Origin: Saccharothrix algeriensis
Lineage (GTDB): Bacteria > Actinomycetota > Actinomycetes > Mycobacteriales > Pseudonocardiaceae
Direction of reading: 5' to 3'
Length of the DNA stretch: 64,000 nt
Assembly: GCF_016907655.1 (NCBI RefSeq)
Contig: NZ_JAFBCL010000001.1
Location: 3,754,001 to 3,818,000, forward strand
Part shown: piece after piece, positions 27,291 through 37,926 of the stretch
Layout: each line of letters opens with the position of its first letter
How positions within the stretch are numbered: the first letter of the stretch is position 1
Notes under the pieces: model-generated
Told to the model about the DNA's origin: nothing
Seen by the model: only the letters and a program-made list of their open reading frames with translations
The model's database searches: none
Program-made: the position numbers and the translations under genes

Positions 27291-29788
27291 CGATCGCGCC
27301 CGACAAGAGCACCCCGACGGGATCGAGCGCCGTGGCCGTGCCCGAGGGGCACGTCAAGCTCGTCATCGACGGCCTGGAGGTCGTCGCGCCCAAGGGCGAG
27401 CTGCTGATCCGCACGGCCGAGCGCCTGGGCATCGTCGTGCCGAGGTTCTGCGACCACCCGCTGCTGGACCCGGCGGGCGCGTGCCGGCAGTGCCTGGTGG
27501 AAGTGGAGATGGGCGGCCGGCCGATGCCGAAGCCGCAGGCTTCCTGCACCATGACGGTCGCCGACGGCATGGTGGTGAAGACCCAGCTGAGCTCGCCGGT
27601 GGCGGACAAGGCGCAGCAGGGCGTGATGGAGCTGCTGCTCATCAACCACCCGCTGGACTGCCCGGTCTGCGACAAGGGCGGCGAGTGCCCGCTGCAGAAC
27701 CAGGCGCTCAAGCACGGCCGCGCGGACTCCCGGTTCCACGAGCGCAAGCGGACGTTCCCGAAGCCGATCCCGATCAGCACGCAGGTGCTGCTCGACCGCG
27801 AGCGGTGCGTGCTGTGCCAGCGCTGCACGCGGTTCTCGGCGCAGATCGCGGGCGACCCGTTCATCGAGCTGCTGGAGCGCGGCGCGCAGCAGCAGATCGG
27901 CGTGGCGCAGGAGAAGCCGTTCCAGTCCTACTTCTCCGGCAACACCATCCAGATCTGCCCGGTGGGCGCGCTGACCTCCGCCGCCTACCGGTTCCGCGCC
28001 CGGCCGTTCGACCTGGTGTCGACGCCGGGCGTGTGCGAGCACTGCGCCTCGGGCTGCGCCACCCGCACGGACTGGCGGCGCGGCAAGGTGCAGCGCCGCC
28101 TCGCCGGCGACGACCCGGCCGTGAACGAGGAGTGGACCTGCGACAAGGGCCGCTTCGCGTTCCGCTACGCCACCGCCGAGGACCGGATCACGCGGCCCCT
28201 GGTGCGGGACGCCGACTCGGGCGAGCTGCGCGAGTCGTCCTGGACCGAGGCGCTGCGGGTCGCGGCGACGGGCCTGGCGCGGGCGCGGGACGGCCGGGGC
28301 GCCGCGGTGCTCGCGGGCGGTCGGCTCACCGTCGAGGACGCCTACGCGTACTCGAAGTTCGCCCGGATCGCACTGCGCACCAACGACGTGGACTTCCGCG
28401 CCCGGCCGCACTCGGCGGAGGAGCTGGAGTTCCTCTCCGCCGCGGTGGTCGGCTCCGCGCCGGACAACGGCGGCGTGACCTACCGGGACGTCGAGGGCGC
28501 GCCGGCCGCGCTGCTGGTGGCGTTCGAGCCGGAGGAGGAGTCGCCGATCGTCTTCCTGCGGCTGCGCAAGGCCGCCCGCGCGCGCCGGACCAAGGTGTTC
28601 CACCTGGGCCAGTTCACCACGCCCGCCGTGGAGAAGACCTTCGGCACGCTGCTGGCCTGCGTGCCCGGCGGCGAGCCCGCCGCCCTGAACGCGCTGCCCG
28701 AGCACGCCGCCGACGTGGTGGAGGAGCTGGGCAGGCCGGGTTCGGTGATCCTGGTCGGCGAACGCGCCGCCGAGGTGCCGGGCCTGTTCTCGGCGGTCGC
28801 GGCGCTGGCCGGGCGGACCGGCGCGAAGGTCGCCTGGATCCCGCGCCGGGCCGGTGAGCGCGGCGCGCTGGAGGCGGGCCTGCTGCCGACGCTGCTGCCC
28901 GGCGGCCGGCCGGTCGCCGACGACGGCGCCCGCGCGCACGTCGAGCAGGCGTGGGGCCTGGCGGCGGGCGCGCTGCCCACCGGGCCGGGTCGCGACACCA
29001 CCGGCATCCTCACCGCCGCGGCGGGCGGCGGGCTGGACGCGCTGGTGGTCGGCGGCGTCGACCCGTTCGACCTGCCGGACCCGGCGCTGGCCGAGCGCGC
29101 GCTGGCCTCGGTCGGCTTCGTGGTGAGCCTGGAGCTGCGGCACAGCGCGGTCACCGCGCACGCCGACGTGGTGCTGCCGGTCGCGCCGGCCGTGGAGAAG
29201 TCGGGCAGCTACCTCAACTGGGAGGGCCGCCGCCGCCCGTTCGACACCACGCTGGAGGGCACCGGCGCGCTGCCCGACGGGCGGGTGCTGGACACGCTGG
29301 CCGTCGAGATGGACGCCGACCTGTTCACCCAGACCCCGGCCTCGGCCGCCGCGGACCTCGAACGCCTCGGCCGCGCCGCCGCCCCGACCGGGCGCGGCGC
29401 CCCGACGGTCGCCGCGCCGCTGCTGCCCCAGCCCAAGGCCGGCCAGGCCGTCCTCGCGACCTGGCGCCGGCTGCTGGACGGGGGCTCGCTGCAGGACGAC
29501 GAGCCGAACCTCGCGGGCACGGCGCGCCCGGTGGCCGCGAAGCTGTCCGAGGCCACCGCGCGGCGCCTGGGCGTCGAGTTCGGCGCCGAGGTCACCGTGG
29601 CCACCGACCGCGGCGCGGTGTCGCTGCCGGTCGAGGAGGCCGACCTGCCCGACGGCGTCGTGTGGCTGCCCGGCAACTCGGGCCCGGCCACCGTGCGGCG
29701 CACCCTGGCAGCCGGCCACGGCAGCGTGGTGGCGGTCTCCGCCGCCCCCGCCGCGACGGACACCACCCCGCCCGGAGGCAAGGCATGA
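27287..29788 (+). CDS. nuoG: NADH-quinone oxidoreductase subunit G
   Basis: 75-kDa-type electron-wire subunit of 833 residues. The N-terminal ferredoxin domain has the [2Fe-2S] ligands in [16 protein letters not shown] and a distal CTMT; the N4/N5 region has [13 protein letters not shown] and [23 protein letters not shown] supports the additional cluster N7 found in some bacteria. The rest is a molybdopterin-oxidoreductase-like domain without a visible active-site residue. Starts inside the nuoF stop (ATGA). Confidence 0.95.
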
Positions 29789-31143
29789 GCACGGCACAAC
29801 TCCTCGCCGACGACCCGCTCTGGCTGGTCGTCGTCAAGGTCGTCGGGATCTTCGCGTTCCTCGTCGTCATGACCCTGTTCATGATCAACTGGGAGCGCAA
29901 GGTCGTCGCCCGGATGCAGCAGCGGCCCGGTCCCAACCGGGTCGGGCCCGGCGGCTGGCTGCAGTCGCTGGCCGACGGCCTGAAGCTCGCGTTCAAGGAG
30001 GACATCCGCCCGGTCCTGGCGGACAAGTGGGTGTACTTCCTGGCCCCGGTGATCTCCTGCATCCCGGCGTTCGTCGCCTTCTCGGTGATCCCGCTGGGCG
30101 GCCAGGTCAGCATCTTCGGCGAGCAGACCGCGCTGCAGCTGGTCGACCTGCCGGTGGGCGTGCTGGTGGTGCTGGCCTGCTCGTCGCTGGGCGTCTACGG
30201 CATCGTGCTGTCCGGCTGGGCCTCCGGCTCGCCGTACCCGCTGCTGGGCGCGCTGCGCTCGGCCGCGCAGGTGATCTCCTACGAGATCGCGATGGGCCTG
30301 TCCATCGTCGCGGTCGTGATGAGCTCGCACTCGCTGTCCACCGCGGACATCGTCGGCACGCAGAGCGGCACCATCGCCTGGGGCGCGCTGCCCGCGTGGA
30401 ACGCGATCCTGCTGCCGGTCAGCTTCGTCATCTACCTGATCTCCATGGTCGGCGAGACCAACCGCGCGCCGTTCGACCTCCCCGAGGCCGAGTCGGAGCT
30501 GGTCGGCGGCTTCCACACCGAGTACAGCTCGCTGAAGTTCGCGCTGTTCTTCCTCGCCGAGTACGTGAACATGGTGACCGTGTCGGCGCTGGCCACCACG
30601 CTGTTCCTGGGCGGCTGGCAGTTCCCGCTGGTCGGCCCGGACCACTTCCTCAACAGCGGCTGGTGGGGCCTGCTCTGGTTCGTGGTCAAGACCCTCGGGT
30701 TCCTGTTCCTGTTCATCTGGCTGCGCGGCACGCTGCCCCGCCTGCGCTACGACCAGTTCATGCGGCTGGGCTGGAAGTTCCTGGTCCCGATCGCGCTGTT
30801 CTGGTTCGTCGCGGTGGCCTTCACCCGGTACCTCAACCAGGAGAAGCAGGCGGGCAACACCAGCACGACCATGATGCTGACCGTCTTCGGCGTGGTGCTC
30901 GCGGTGATCCTGCTGATCGCCTTCCTGCTGCCGGACAAGCGCGAGCAGCACGACCCGAACGCCGTGCCGGTGACCGGCGGCGGGTTCCCCGTGCCGCCGC
31001 TGGACCTGGAAGTGCCCAAGTCGCCGCCGCGCCGGCAGGTGCCGGTGGCCGAACTGCCGAGGGCCGGCGGCGACGCCGGCCGCACCGCGGAGCCCGCAGC
31101 GGTTACCGCTTCAGCGAAGGAGGCCGGCGATGGGGATGCTTGA
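29785..31143 (+). CDS. nuoH: NADH-quinone oxidoreductase subunit H
   Basis: Membrane subunit joining the quinone cavity to the proton-pumping arm. The 452-residue protein has eight or so helices and the signatures [20 protein letters not shown] and [22 protein letters not shown]-terminal tail of about 70 residues (Pro/Arg-rich) goes past the usual end. The last 14 bp overlap nuoI. Confidence 0.95.
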   Translation: MSTAQLLADDPLWLVVVKVVGIFAFLVVMTLFMINWERKVVARMQQRPGPNRVGPGGWLQSLADGLKLAFKEDIRPVLADKWVYFLAPVISCIPAFVAFSVIPLGGQVSIFGEQTALQLVDLPVGVLVVLACSSLGVYGIVLSGWASGSPYPLLGALRSAAQVISYEIAMGLSIVAVVMSSHSLSTADIVGTQSGTIAWGALPAWNAILLPVSFVIYLISMVGETNRAPFDLPEAESELVGGFHTEYSSLKFALFFLAEYVNMVTVSALATTLFLGGWQFPLVGPDHFLNSGWWGLLWFVVKTLGFLFLFIWLRGTLPRLRYDQFMRLGWKFLVPIALFWFVAVAFTRYLNQEKQAGNTSTTMMLTVFGVVLAVILLIAFLLPDKREQHDPNAVPVTGGGFPVPPLDLEVPKSPPRRQVPVAELPRAGGDAGRTAEPAAVTASAKEAGDGDA

Positions 31144-31696
31144 TCCCGTCAAGGGGTTCGGCGTGACCTTCGGGACGATGTTCAAGAAGGTCGTCACCGA
31201 GGAGTACCCCGAGGTCAAGAAGGTCACCGCGCCGCGGTTCCACGGCCGGCACCAGCTCAACCGGCACCCGGACGGGCTGGAGAAGTGCGTCGGCTGCGAG
31301 CTGTGCGCGTGGGCCTGCCCGGCGGACGCGATCTTCGTCGAGGGCGGTGACAACACCGAGGCCGAGCGCTACTCGCCCGGTGAGCGCTACGGCGCGGACT
31401 ACCAGATCAACTACCTGCGCTGCATCGGCTGCGGCCTGTGCATCGAGGCGTGCCCGACCCGGTCGCTGACCATGACCAACGAGTACGAGCTGGCCGACGA
31501 CGACCGGCAGAAGCTGATCTTCACCAAGGAGGACCTGCTCGCGCCGCTGCTGCCCGGCATGGAGCAGCCGCCGCACCCGATGCGGCTGGGCGAGGACGAG
31601 CAGGACTACTACGTGAACGGTCCGCAGCTGGCCCGCCGCGCCGGCGTGCCCGAGGGCGCGGTCGTCGAGACGGGACCCGAGGAGGCCCGCAGGTGA
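31130..31696 (+). CDS. nuoI: NADH-quinone oxidoreductase subunit I
   Basis: TYKY-type ferredoxin subunit with two [4Fe-4S] clusters (N6a, N6b): [12 protein letters not shown] and [12 protein letters not shown], each completed by the proline-linked cysteine of the other. The 188-residue length is normal. The ATG at 31130 lies 6-7 nt after AAGGAGG, so it is preferred over the ATG two codons later. Confidence 0.95.
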   Translation: MGMLDPVKGFGVTFGTMFKKVVTEEYPEVKKVTAPRFHGRHQLNRHPDGLEKCVGCELCAWACPADAIFVEGGDNTEAERYSPGERYGADYQINYLRCIGCGLCIEACPTRSLTMTNEYELADDDRQKLIFTKEDLLAPLLPGMEQPPHPMRLGEDEQDYYVNGPQLARRAGVPEGAVVETGPEEARR

Positions 31697-32541
31697 GCGC
31701 GTTCCTGACGTTCCTGGCGCAGCCGCCGGAGCCGGTGCAGCAGGCGGTGGACACCGTGACCACCGGCGAGGCCGCGGCCTTCTGGGTCCTCGGCCCGCTG
31801 GCGCTGGCCGGCGCGCTGGGGATGCTGTTCGCCCGCAACGCCGTGCACTCGGCGCTGTGGCTGGTGCTGACCATGCTCAGCCTCGGTGTGCTCTACATGG
31901 TCCAGCAGGCGCCGTTCCTCGGCTTCGTGCAGATCATCGTCTACACCGGCGCGATCATGATGCTGTTCCTGTTCGTGCTGATGCTGGTCGGCCGGGACAG
32001 CTCGGACTCGGTGGTCGAGGTGCTGCGCGGGCAGCGGCTGGCCGCCGTCGTGCTCGGCATCGGCTTCGCCGGCCTGGTGGTGGGCTCGCTGGCGCGGGCG
32101 CTGACCGACGTGCAGCCCGCCGGCCTGGTCCAGGAGAACACCCAGGGCGGCGGCAACGTCGCCAACATCGGCGAGATGCTGTTCACCGACTACCTGTTCC
32201 CGTTCGAGCTGACCTCCGCCCTGCTGATCACGGCGGCGGTCGGCGCGATGGTGCTCGCGTTCACCTCGCGGGCGGGCAAGGACGCGAAGAAGACCCAGCG
32301 TGAGCTGGTCGAGGAGCGCTTCCGCGGCGACCGCGTCGGCTCCCTGCCCGGCCCCGGCGTGTTCGCCACGGCCAACTCCGTGGCCACGCCGGCGCTGCTG
32401 CCGGACGGCTCGGTCGCCGCCGAGTCCCTCTCGGACCTGATCGAGACGACCGCGAAGGAGCGCCTGGACGACGACGTCGCCGAGGTCTCCGGCACCGGTC
32501 ACCAGGCCGACGCGCACGCCCTCAAGGGAGAGCAGTCGTGA
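31693..32541 (+). CDS. nuoJ: NADH-quinone oxidoreductase subunit J
   Basis: Membrane subunit with five helices; the conserved helix 3 segment [22 protein letters not shown] is intact. It is 282 residues long, well above the enterobacterial size, because of a polar C-terminal tail of about 90 residues. GTG start within the nuoI stop (GTGA). Confidence 0.93.
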   Translation: MSAFLTFLAQPPEPVQQAVDTVTTGEAAAFWVLGPLALAGALGMLFARNAVHSALWLVLTMLSLGVLYMVQQAPFLGFVQIIVYTGAIMMLFLFVLMLVGRDSSDSVVEVLRGQRLAAVVLGIGFAGLVVGSLARALTDVQPAGLVQENTQGGGNVANIGEMLFTDYLFPFELTSALLITAAVGAMVLAFTSRAGKDAKKTQRELVEERFRGDRVGSLPGPGVFATANSVATPALLPDGSVAAESLSDLIETTAKERLDDDVAEVSGTGHQADAHALKGEQS

Positions 32542-32837
32542 CCCCGACCTACTACCTGCTGCTGTCCGCCCTGCTGTTCAGCCTCGGCGCGGTGGGCGTG
32601 CTGGTGCGGCGCAACGCCATCGTCGTGTTCATGTGCGTCGAGCTGATGCTCAACGCGGTGAACCTCAGCCTCGTCACGTTCGCCCGGATCAACGGCGCGC
32701 TCGACGGCCAGGTGATGGCGTTCTTCGTGATGGTCGTGGCCGCCGCCGAGGTCGTGGTCGGGCTGACGATCATCATGGCGATCTTCAAGACGCGTCGCTC
32801 GGCCTCGGTCGACGACTCCAACCTGCTGAAGTATTAG
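32538..32837 (+). CDS. nuoK: NADH-quinone oxidoreductase subunit K
   Basis: MrpC-like three-helix subunit of 99 residues. The two conserved membrane glutamates of the family appear in [11 protein letters not shown] and [12 protein letters not shown] start overlaps the nuoJ stop. Confidence 0.95.
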   Translation: MTPTYYLLLSALLFSLGAVGVLVRRNAIVVFMCVELMLNAVNLSLVTFARINGALDGQVMAFFVMVVAAAEVVVGLTIIMAIFKTRRSASVDDSNLLKY

Positions 32838-32846
32838 GGGACACCG

Positions 32847-34778
32847 GTGACGGAACCTGTTGCCGCCAGCGGGATCGGCAGTCTCGCCTGGTTGTTGCTA
32901 GCCCTGCCCGCGTTCGGCGCGCTGGTGCTGCTGCTCGGTGGCAAGCGCACCGACAAGTGGGGCCACCTGCTGGGCTGCGCCACCGTCATCGCGGCGTTCG
33001 TCTACGGCGCGGCGCTGTTCTTCGACACCCTCGGGCAGGAGGGCGGGCGCACCAGCGAGCTGCACCTGTTCGACTGGGTGCCGGTCAACGCGCTCGACGT
33101 CGAGTTCGGCCTGCGCATCGACCCGCTGTCGCTGACCTTCGTGCTGCTGATCACCGGGGTCGGCGCGCTGATCCACATCTACTCGATCGGCTACCTGGCG
33201 CACGAGGGCGGGCGGCGGAAGTTCTTCGCCTACCTGAACCTCTTCGTCGCGGCGATGCTGCTGCTGGTGCTGGGCAACGGCTTCGTGACCCTGTACTTCG
33301 GCTGGGAGGGCGTCGGCCTCGCCTCCTACCTGCTGATCGGCTGGTACCAGCACAAGCCGGAGGCGGCCAGCGCCGCGAAGAAGGCGTTCCTGATGAACCG
33401 GGTCGGCGACCTGGGCCTCGCGATCGCGATCTTCATCCTGTTCAAGGAGCTGGGCACCACCCAGTACACCGAGGTGTTCGCGCGGGTCGGCGAGCTGTCC
33501 GCGGCCGAGGTCACCGCGGTGTCGCTGCTGCTCCTGCTCGGCGCGTGCGGCAAGTCCGGCCAGTTCCCGCTGCAGGCGTGGCTCCCGGACGCGATGGCGG
33601 GCCCGACCCCGGTCTCCGCCCTGATCCACGCGGCGACCATGGTCACCGCCGGCGTCTACCTCATCGCCCGGTCCAACCCGATCTACAACGCCTCCGCGGA
33701 CGGCCGGCTGGTCGTCATGGTCATCGGCGCGGTCACCCTGGTCATCGGCTGCGTCATCGGCTGCGCCTACGACGACTTCAAGAAGGTCCTGGCGTACTCC
33801 ACGGTCAGCCAGATCGGCTACATGATCCTCGCCGTCGGCCTCGGCCCGGTCGGCTACGCGCTGGGCATCATGCACCTGCTCACGCACGGCTTCTTCAAGG
33901 CCGGGCTGTTCCTCGGCGCCGGCTCGGTCATGCACGGCATGAACGACGAGGGCAACATCCGCCGGATGGGCGGGCTGGCGAAGAAGATGCCGATCACCTT
34001 CGCCACCTGGGCCCTGGGCTACCTCGCGCTGATCGGCTTCCCGTTCCTGTCCGGCTACTTCTCCAAGGACGCCATCATCGCGGCGGCGTTCAGCGAGCCG
34101 GGCTGGCGGGGCTGGGTCTTCGGCGGCGCGGCGGCGCTGGGCGCGGGCATCACCGCGTTCTACATGACCCGCCTGCTGATCCTGGTGTTCCTGGGCAAGC
34201 CCCGCTGGGCGGACCTCAAGAGCGAGGACGGCCGCGACTACCACCCGCACGAGTCGCCGCTGTCCATGACGGCGCCGATGATCGTGCTGGCGTTCGGCTC
34301 GATCGGCGCGGGCTTCTTCTTCCAGGCCGACCACAACCTCGCGGGCTGGCTCACCCCGTCGCTGGGCGAGCTGCAGGAGCAGCACGGGGTGCTCTCGCAC
34401 GGCGTGGTGAACTTCCTGGTGCTCGGCCTGTCCGCGCTGGGCGTGCTGGTGGCGTTCCTGCTGTTCGGCCGCCGGCCGCAGCCGGTCACCCGGCCGGAGC
34501 GGGTGTCGTTCCCGGTCCGCGCCGCGCGCGCCGACCTGTACGGCAACGCGCTCAACGAGGCGCTGTTCGCGCGGCCGGGCACCTGGCTCACCCGCGCGCT
34601 GGTGTTCGTGGACAACAAGGGCGTGGACGGCCTGGTCAACGGGTCGGCCGCGCTGCTGGGCGGTAGCTCGGGCCGGCTGCGCAGGCTGCAGACCGGGTTC
34701 GTGCGCTCGTACGCGCTCTCCATGCTCCTGGGTGCGATCTTCGTCCTGGGCGCGCTGCTGATGGTGAGGTTCTCGTGA
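32847..34778 (+). CDS. nuoL: NADH-quinone oxidoreductase subunit L
   Basis: Distal antiporter-like proton-pumping subunit, 643 residues. The helix-5 glutamate is in YFGWEGVGLASYLLIGWY, the helix-7 lysine region is GKSGQFPLQAWLPDAM, and a long lateral helix follows the C-terminal membrane core. GTG start 9 bp after nuoK. Confidence 0.95.
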   Translation: MTEPVAASGIGSLAWLLLALPAFGALVLLLGGKRTDKWGHLLGCATVIAAFVYGAALFFDTLGQEGGRTSELHLFDWVPVNALDVEFGLRIDPLSLTFVLLITGVGALIHIYSIGYLAHEGGRRKFFAYLNLFVAAMLLLVLGNGFVTLYFGWEGVGLASYLLIGWYQHKPEAASAAKKAFLMNRVGDLGLAIAIFILFKELGTTQYTEVFARVGELSAAEVTAVSLLLLLGACGKSGQFPLQAWLPDAMAGPTPVSALIHAATMVTAGVYLIARSNPIYNASADGRLVVMVIGAVTLVIGCVIGCAYDDFKKVLAYSTVSQIGYMILAVGLGPVGYALGIMHLLTHGFFKAGLFLGAGSVMHGMNDEGNIRRMGGLAKKMPITFATWALGYLALIGFPFLSGYFSKDAIIAAAFSEPGWRGWVFGGAAALGAGITAFYMTRLLILVFLGKPRWADLKSEDGRDYHPHESPLSMTAPMIVLAFGSIGAGFFFQADHNLAGWLTPSLGELQEQHGVLSHGVVNFLVLGLSALGVLVAFLLFGRRPQPVTRPERVSFPVRAARADLYGNALNEALFARPGTWLTRALVFVDNKGVDGLVNGSAALLGGSSGRLRRLQTGFVRSYALSMLLGAIFVLGALLMVRFS

Positions 34779-36340
34779 GCTGGACGCTGATCGCGCTGCT
34801 CCTGCTGCCCCTGGCGGGCAGCGTGGTGGTGGCCTTCCTGCGGCGCAACGACCGGGTCGCGAAGACCGTCGCGCTGGCCGTGTCGCTGGTCGAGCTGGTG
34901 ATCGCCGCGCTGGCGTGGGTCGGCTACGACCCGTCGTCGACCGAGCGGCTGCAGCTGACCAGCTCGGCCGACTGGATCCCGGCGTTCGGCGTGCACCTGT
35001 CGTTCGGCGTGGACGGCATCGCGCTGGTGATGATCGCGCTGATCGCGTTCCTGGTGCCGGTCGTCATCGGCGGCTCGTGGTCGGACCGGCTGCCCGAGGG
35101 CCGCAGCGCGGGCGGGTTCTTCGCCCTGCTGCTGGCCATGGAGACCGGCATGGTCGGCGTGTTCGCGGCCACCGACGTGTTCCTGTTCTACGTGTTCTTC
35201 GAGGCCGTGCTCGTCCCGATGTACTTCCTGATCGGCCGCTTCGGCGGCCCGAACCGGCAGTACGCGGCGATGAAGTTCTTCCTCTACTCGCTGCTCGGCG
35301 GCCTGATCATGCTCGCCTCGGTGATCGGCGTGTACGTGGCGGCGCAGGACCGGCTGGGCTCCGGCACGTTCGACTGGGCGACCCTGGTCACCGTCACCCG
35401 CGACCTGCCGCTGTCCACGCAGATCTGGCTGTTCCTCGGGTTCTTCGTCGCGTTCGCGATCAAGGCGCCGCTGGTGCCGCTGCACACGTGGCTGCCCGAC
35501 GCGGGCGCGGAGGCCCCGGTCGGCGCGGGCGTGCTGCTGGTCGGCATCCTGGACAAGATCGGCACGTTCGGCTTCCTGCGCTACTGCCTGCCGCTGTTCC
35601 CGCTGGCCAGCCAGGAGCTCGCGCCGCTGGTGCTGGTGCTGGCCGTGGTGGGCATCCTGTACGGCTCGCTGCTGGCCGTCGGCCAGTCGGACATGAAGCG
35701 GTTCGTCGCCTACACCTCGATCGCGCACTTCGGCTTCATCGCGCTGGGCATCTTCGCGTTCAGCTCGCAGGCCGGGGCGGGCGCGGTGCTCTACATGGTC
35801 AACCACGGCATCTCCACCGGGATGCTGTTCCTGGTCGTCGGCATGGTGATGGCCCGCGGCGGCTCGCGCCTGATCGAGGACTACGGCGGCATGGCGAAGC
35901 TGACGCCGGTCCTCGGCGGCCTGTTCTTCGTGGCCGGCCTGTCGTCGCTGGCGCTGCCCGGCACCAACTCGTTCGTCAGCGAGTTCCTGGTGCTGATCGG
36001 CTCCTACCCGAACCAGCCGGTCTTCACGGTGCTGGCCGCGGTGGGCATGGTGCTGGCCGCGCTCTACGTCCTGTGGCTCTACCAGCGGGTGTTCCAGGGC
36101 CCAGTGCGCGGCACCGCGCTGGTCGGGGCGACCGGCGGACCCGGCGCGGTGGTCGACCCGGAGCGCGCCGCCGTGCGCGACCTGGGCAAGCGGGAGCTGG
36201 CGGTGCTCGCGCCGCTGGTGGCGCTGATCTTGGTGCTCGGGTTCTACCCGAAGCCGGTGTTGGACGTGATCACCCCGTCCGTCGGGGCGACGCTCAGCGA
36301 GGTCGGGGTGGCCGACCCGGTCGCGCAGGAAGGCAAGTGA
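34775..36340 (+). CDS. nuoM: NADH-quinone oxidoreductase subunit M
   Basis: Second antiporter-like pumping subunit of complex I, 521 residues and about 14 helices. Key segments are VFFEAVLVPMYFLIGRFGG with the conserved glutamate and AIKAPLVPLHTWLPDA with the conserved lysine. Starts at a GTG overlapping the nuoL stop. Confidence 0.95.
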   Translation: MSWTLIALLLLPLAGSVVVAFLRRNDRVAKTVALAVSLVELVIAALAWVGYDPSSTERLQLTSSADWIPAFGVHLSFGVDGIALVMIALIAFLVPVVIGGSWSDRLPEGRSAGGFFALLLAMETGMVGVFAATDVFLFYVFFEAVLVPMYFLIGRFGGPNRQYAAMKFFLYSLLGGLIMLASVIGVYVAAQDRLGSGTFDWATLVTVTRDLPLSTQIWLFLGFFVAFAIKAPLVPLHTWLPDAGAEAPVGAGVLLVGILDKIGTFGFLRYCLPLFPLASQELAPLVLVLAVVGILYGSLLAVGQSDMKRFVAYTSIAHFGFIALGIFAFSSQAGAGAVLYMVNHGISTGMLFLVVGMVMARGGSRLIEDYGGMAKLTPVLGGLFFVAGLSSLALPGTNSFVSEFLVLIGSYPNQPVFTVLAAVGMVLAALYVLWLYQRVFQGPVRGTALVGATGGPGAVVDPERAAVRDLGKRELAVLAPLVALILVLGFYPKPVLDVITPSVGATLSEVGVADPVAQEGK

Positions 36341-36341
36341 C

Positions 36342-37907
36342 GTGACGTTCCTCGCTCAGCTCCAGCGGCTAGAGGCCCCGGAGATCGACTACCTCGCGGT
36401 CGCGCCGATCCTGGTCGTGCTCGGCGCGGCCTGCCTCAGCGTCCTGGTCGAGGCGTTCCTGCCCAAGGCGCAGCGGTGGGCGAGCCAGGTCGTGCTGACC
36501 CTGGCGACCATCGTCGCGGCCGGCCTGGTGCTCGGCCTGTACGCGGGCGCCGAGGACACGCCCGACCAGGGCAAGGTCACCCTCGCGGGCACCATCGCCG
36601 TCGACCAGCCGGTGATCTTCCTGTGGGGCACCCTGCTGCTGCTCGGCTTCGGCGCGGTGCTGCTCATCGCCGACCGCTCGGTCGAGCCCGGCGGCGCGTT
36701 CGTCGCCGACGCGGCCATCCGGCCCGGCACCGTCCAGGACCGCGCCCAGGCGGGCCGGTTCGGGATGCAGACCGAGGTGTTCCCGCTGACGCTGTTCGCG
36801 CTCGGCGGGATGATGGTGTTCGTCGCGGCGAACGACCTGCTGACGATGTTCATCGCGCTGGAGGTCCTGTCGCTGCCGCTGTACCTGATGTGCGGCCTGG
36901 CCCGCCGGCGGCGGCTGCTGTCGCAGGAGGCGGCGGTCAAGTACTTCCTGCTCGGCGCGTTCGCCTCGGCGTTCTTCCTCTACGGCGTGGCCCTGCTGTA
37001 CGGCTTCGCCGGCTCGGTGAAGCTCGCCGACATCGCCACCGCGACCGCCGGCACCAACCGGTCCGACACGCTGCTCTACGCGGGCTTCGGCCTGCTGGTG
37101 GTCGGCCTGCTGTTCAAGGCTTCGGTCGGCCCGTTCCACGCGTGGACCCCCGACGTGTACCAGGGCTCGCCGACGCCGATCACGGCGTTCATGGCGGCGT
37201 GCACGAAGGTCGCGGCGTTCGGCGGCATCCTGCGGGTGCTGTTCGTGGCGTTCGAGAAGTCCAGCTGGGAGTGGAACGGCGTGCTGTGGGGCGTCGCCAT
37301 CGCGTCCATGGTCATCGGCGCGGTGCTCGGCCTCACCCAGACCGACGTGAAGCGGATGATCGCCTACTCGTCGGTGGCGCACGCGGGCTTCCTGCTGATC
37401 GGGTCCATCACGCTGACCGACGAGGGCCTGTCGGGCACGATGTTCTACCTGATGGCGTACGGCTTCACGACCATCGCCGCGTTCGGCGTGGTGTCGCTGG
37501 TGCGCAACGCCGACGGCGAGGCCACCCACCTGTCCCAGTGGGCGGGGCTGGCCAAGCGGTCGCCGATCACCGCCGCGGTGTTCACGTTCCTGCTGCTCGC
37601 CCTCGCGGGCATCCCGCTGACCAGCGGGTTCATCGGCAAGTTCGTGGTGTTCGCGGCGGCGCTGCGCAGCGGCATGGCGCCGCTGGTGGTGATCGCCCTG
37701 GTGGCCTCGGCGGTGGCCGCGTTCTTCTACCTGCGGGTCATCGTGCTGATGTACTTCAGCGAGCCGGCCTCGGACGGGCCGACGGTCAGCGTGCCCGGCG
37801 CGTTCACTACGGTGGCCATCACGCTGGGTGCCGCGGTCACCCTCGTGCTGGGCGTCTGGCCGGCTTTCGCCCTCGATTGGGCGGGTGCCGGCGGGTTCAT
37901 CTTCTAG
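36342..37907 (+). CDS. nuoN: NADH-quinone oxidoreductase subunit N
   Basis: Third antiporter-like pumping subunit, 521 residues. The helix-5-type MFIALEVLSLPLYLMCGL and the FKASVGPFHAWTPDVYQGSPT block with its lysine are conserved. Last nuo gene; the operon is complete from A to N in canonical order with no insertion. Confidence 0.95.
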   Translation: MTFLAQLQRLEAPEIDYLAVAPILVVLGAACLSVLVEAFLPKAQRWASQVVLTLATIVAAGLVLGLYAGAEDTPDQGKVTLAGTIAVDQPVIFLWGTLLLLGFGAVLLIADRSVEPGGAFVADAAIRPGTVQDRAQAGRFGMQTEVFPLTLFALGGMMVFVAANDLLTMFIALEVLSLPLYLMCGLARRRRLLSQEAAVKYFLLGAFASAFFLYGVALLYGFAGSVKLADIATATAGTNRSDTLLYAGFGLLVVGLLFKASVGPFHAWTPDVYQGSPTPITAFMAACTKVAAFGGILRVLFVAFEKSSWEWNGVLWGVAIASMVIGAVLGLTQTDVKRMIAYSSVAHAGFLLIGSITLTDEGLSGTMFYLMAYGFTTIAAFGVVSLVRNADGEATHLSQWAGLAKRSPITAAVFTFLLLALAGIPLTSGFIGKFVVFAAALRSGMAPLVVIALVASAVAAFFYLRVIVLMYFSEPASDGPTVSVPGAFTTVAITLGAAVTLVLGVWPAFALDWAGAGGFIF

Positions 37908-37914
37908 TGGTACG

Positions 37915-37920
37915 TAGGCT
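37915..37920 (+). promoter_or_regulatory. -10 element of polyprenyl synthase gene
   Basis: TAGGCT is 6 nt before the GTG at 37927, suggesting a leaderless start independent of the nuo operon. Confidence 0.4.
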
Positions 37921-37926
37921 TCAGGC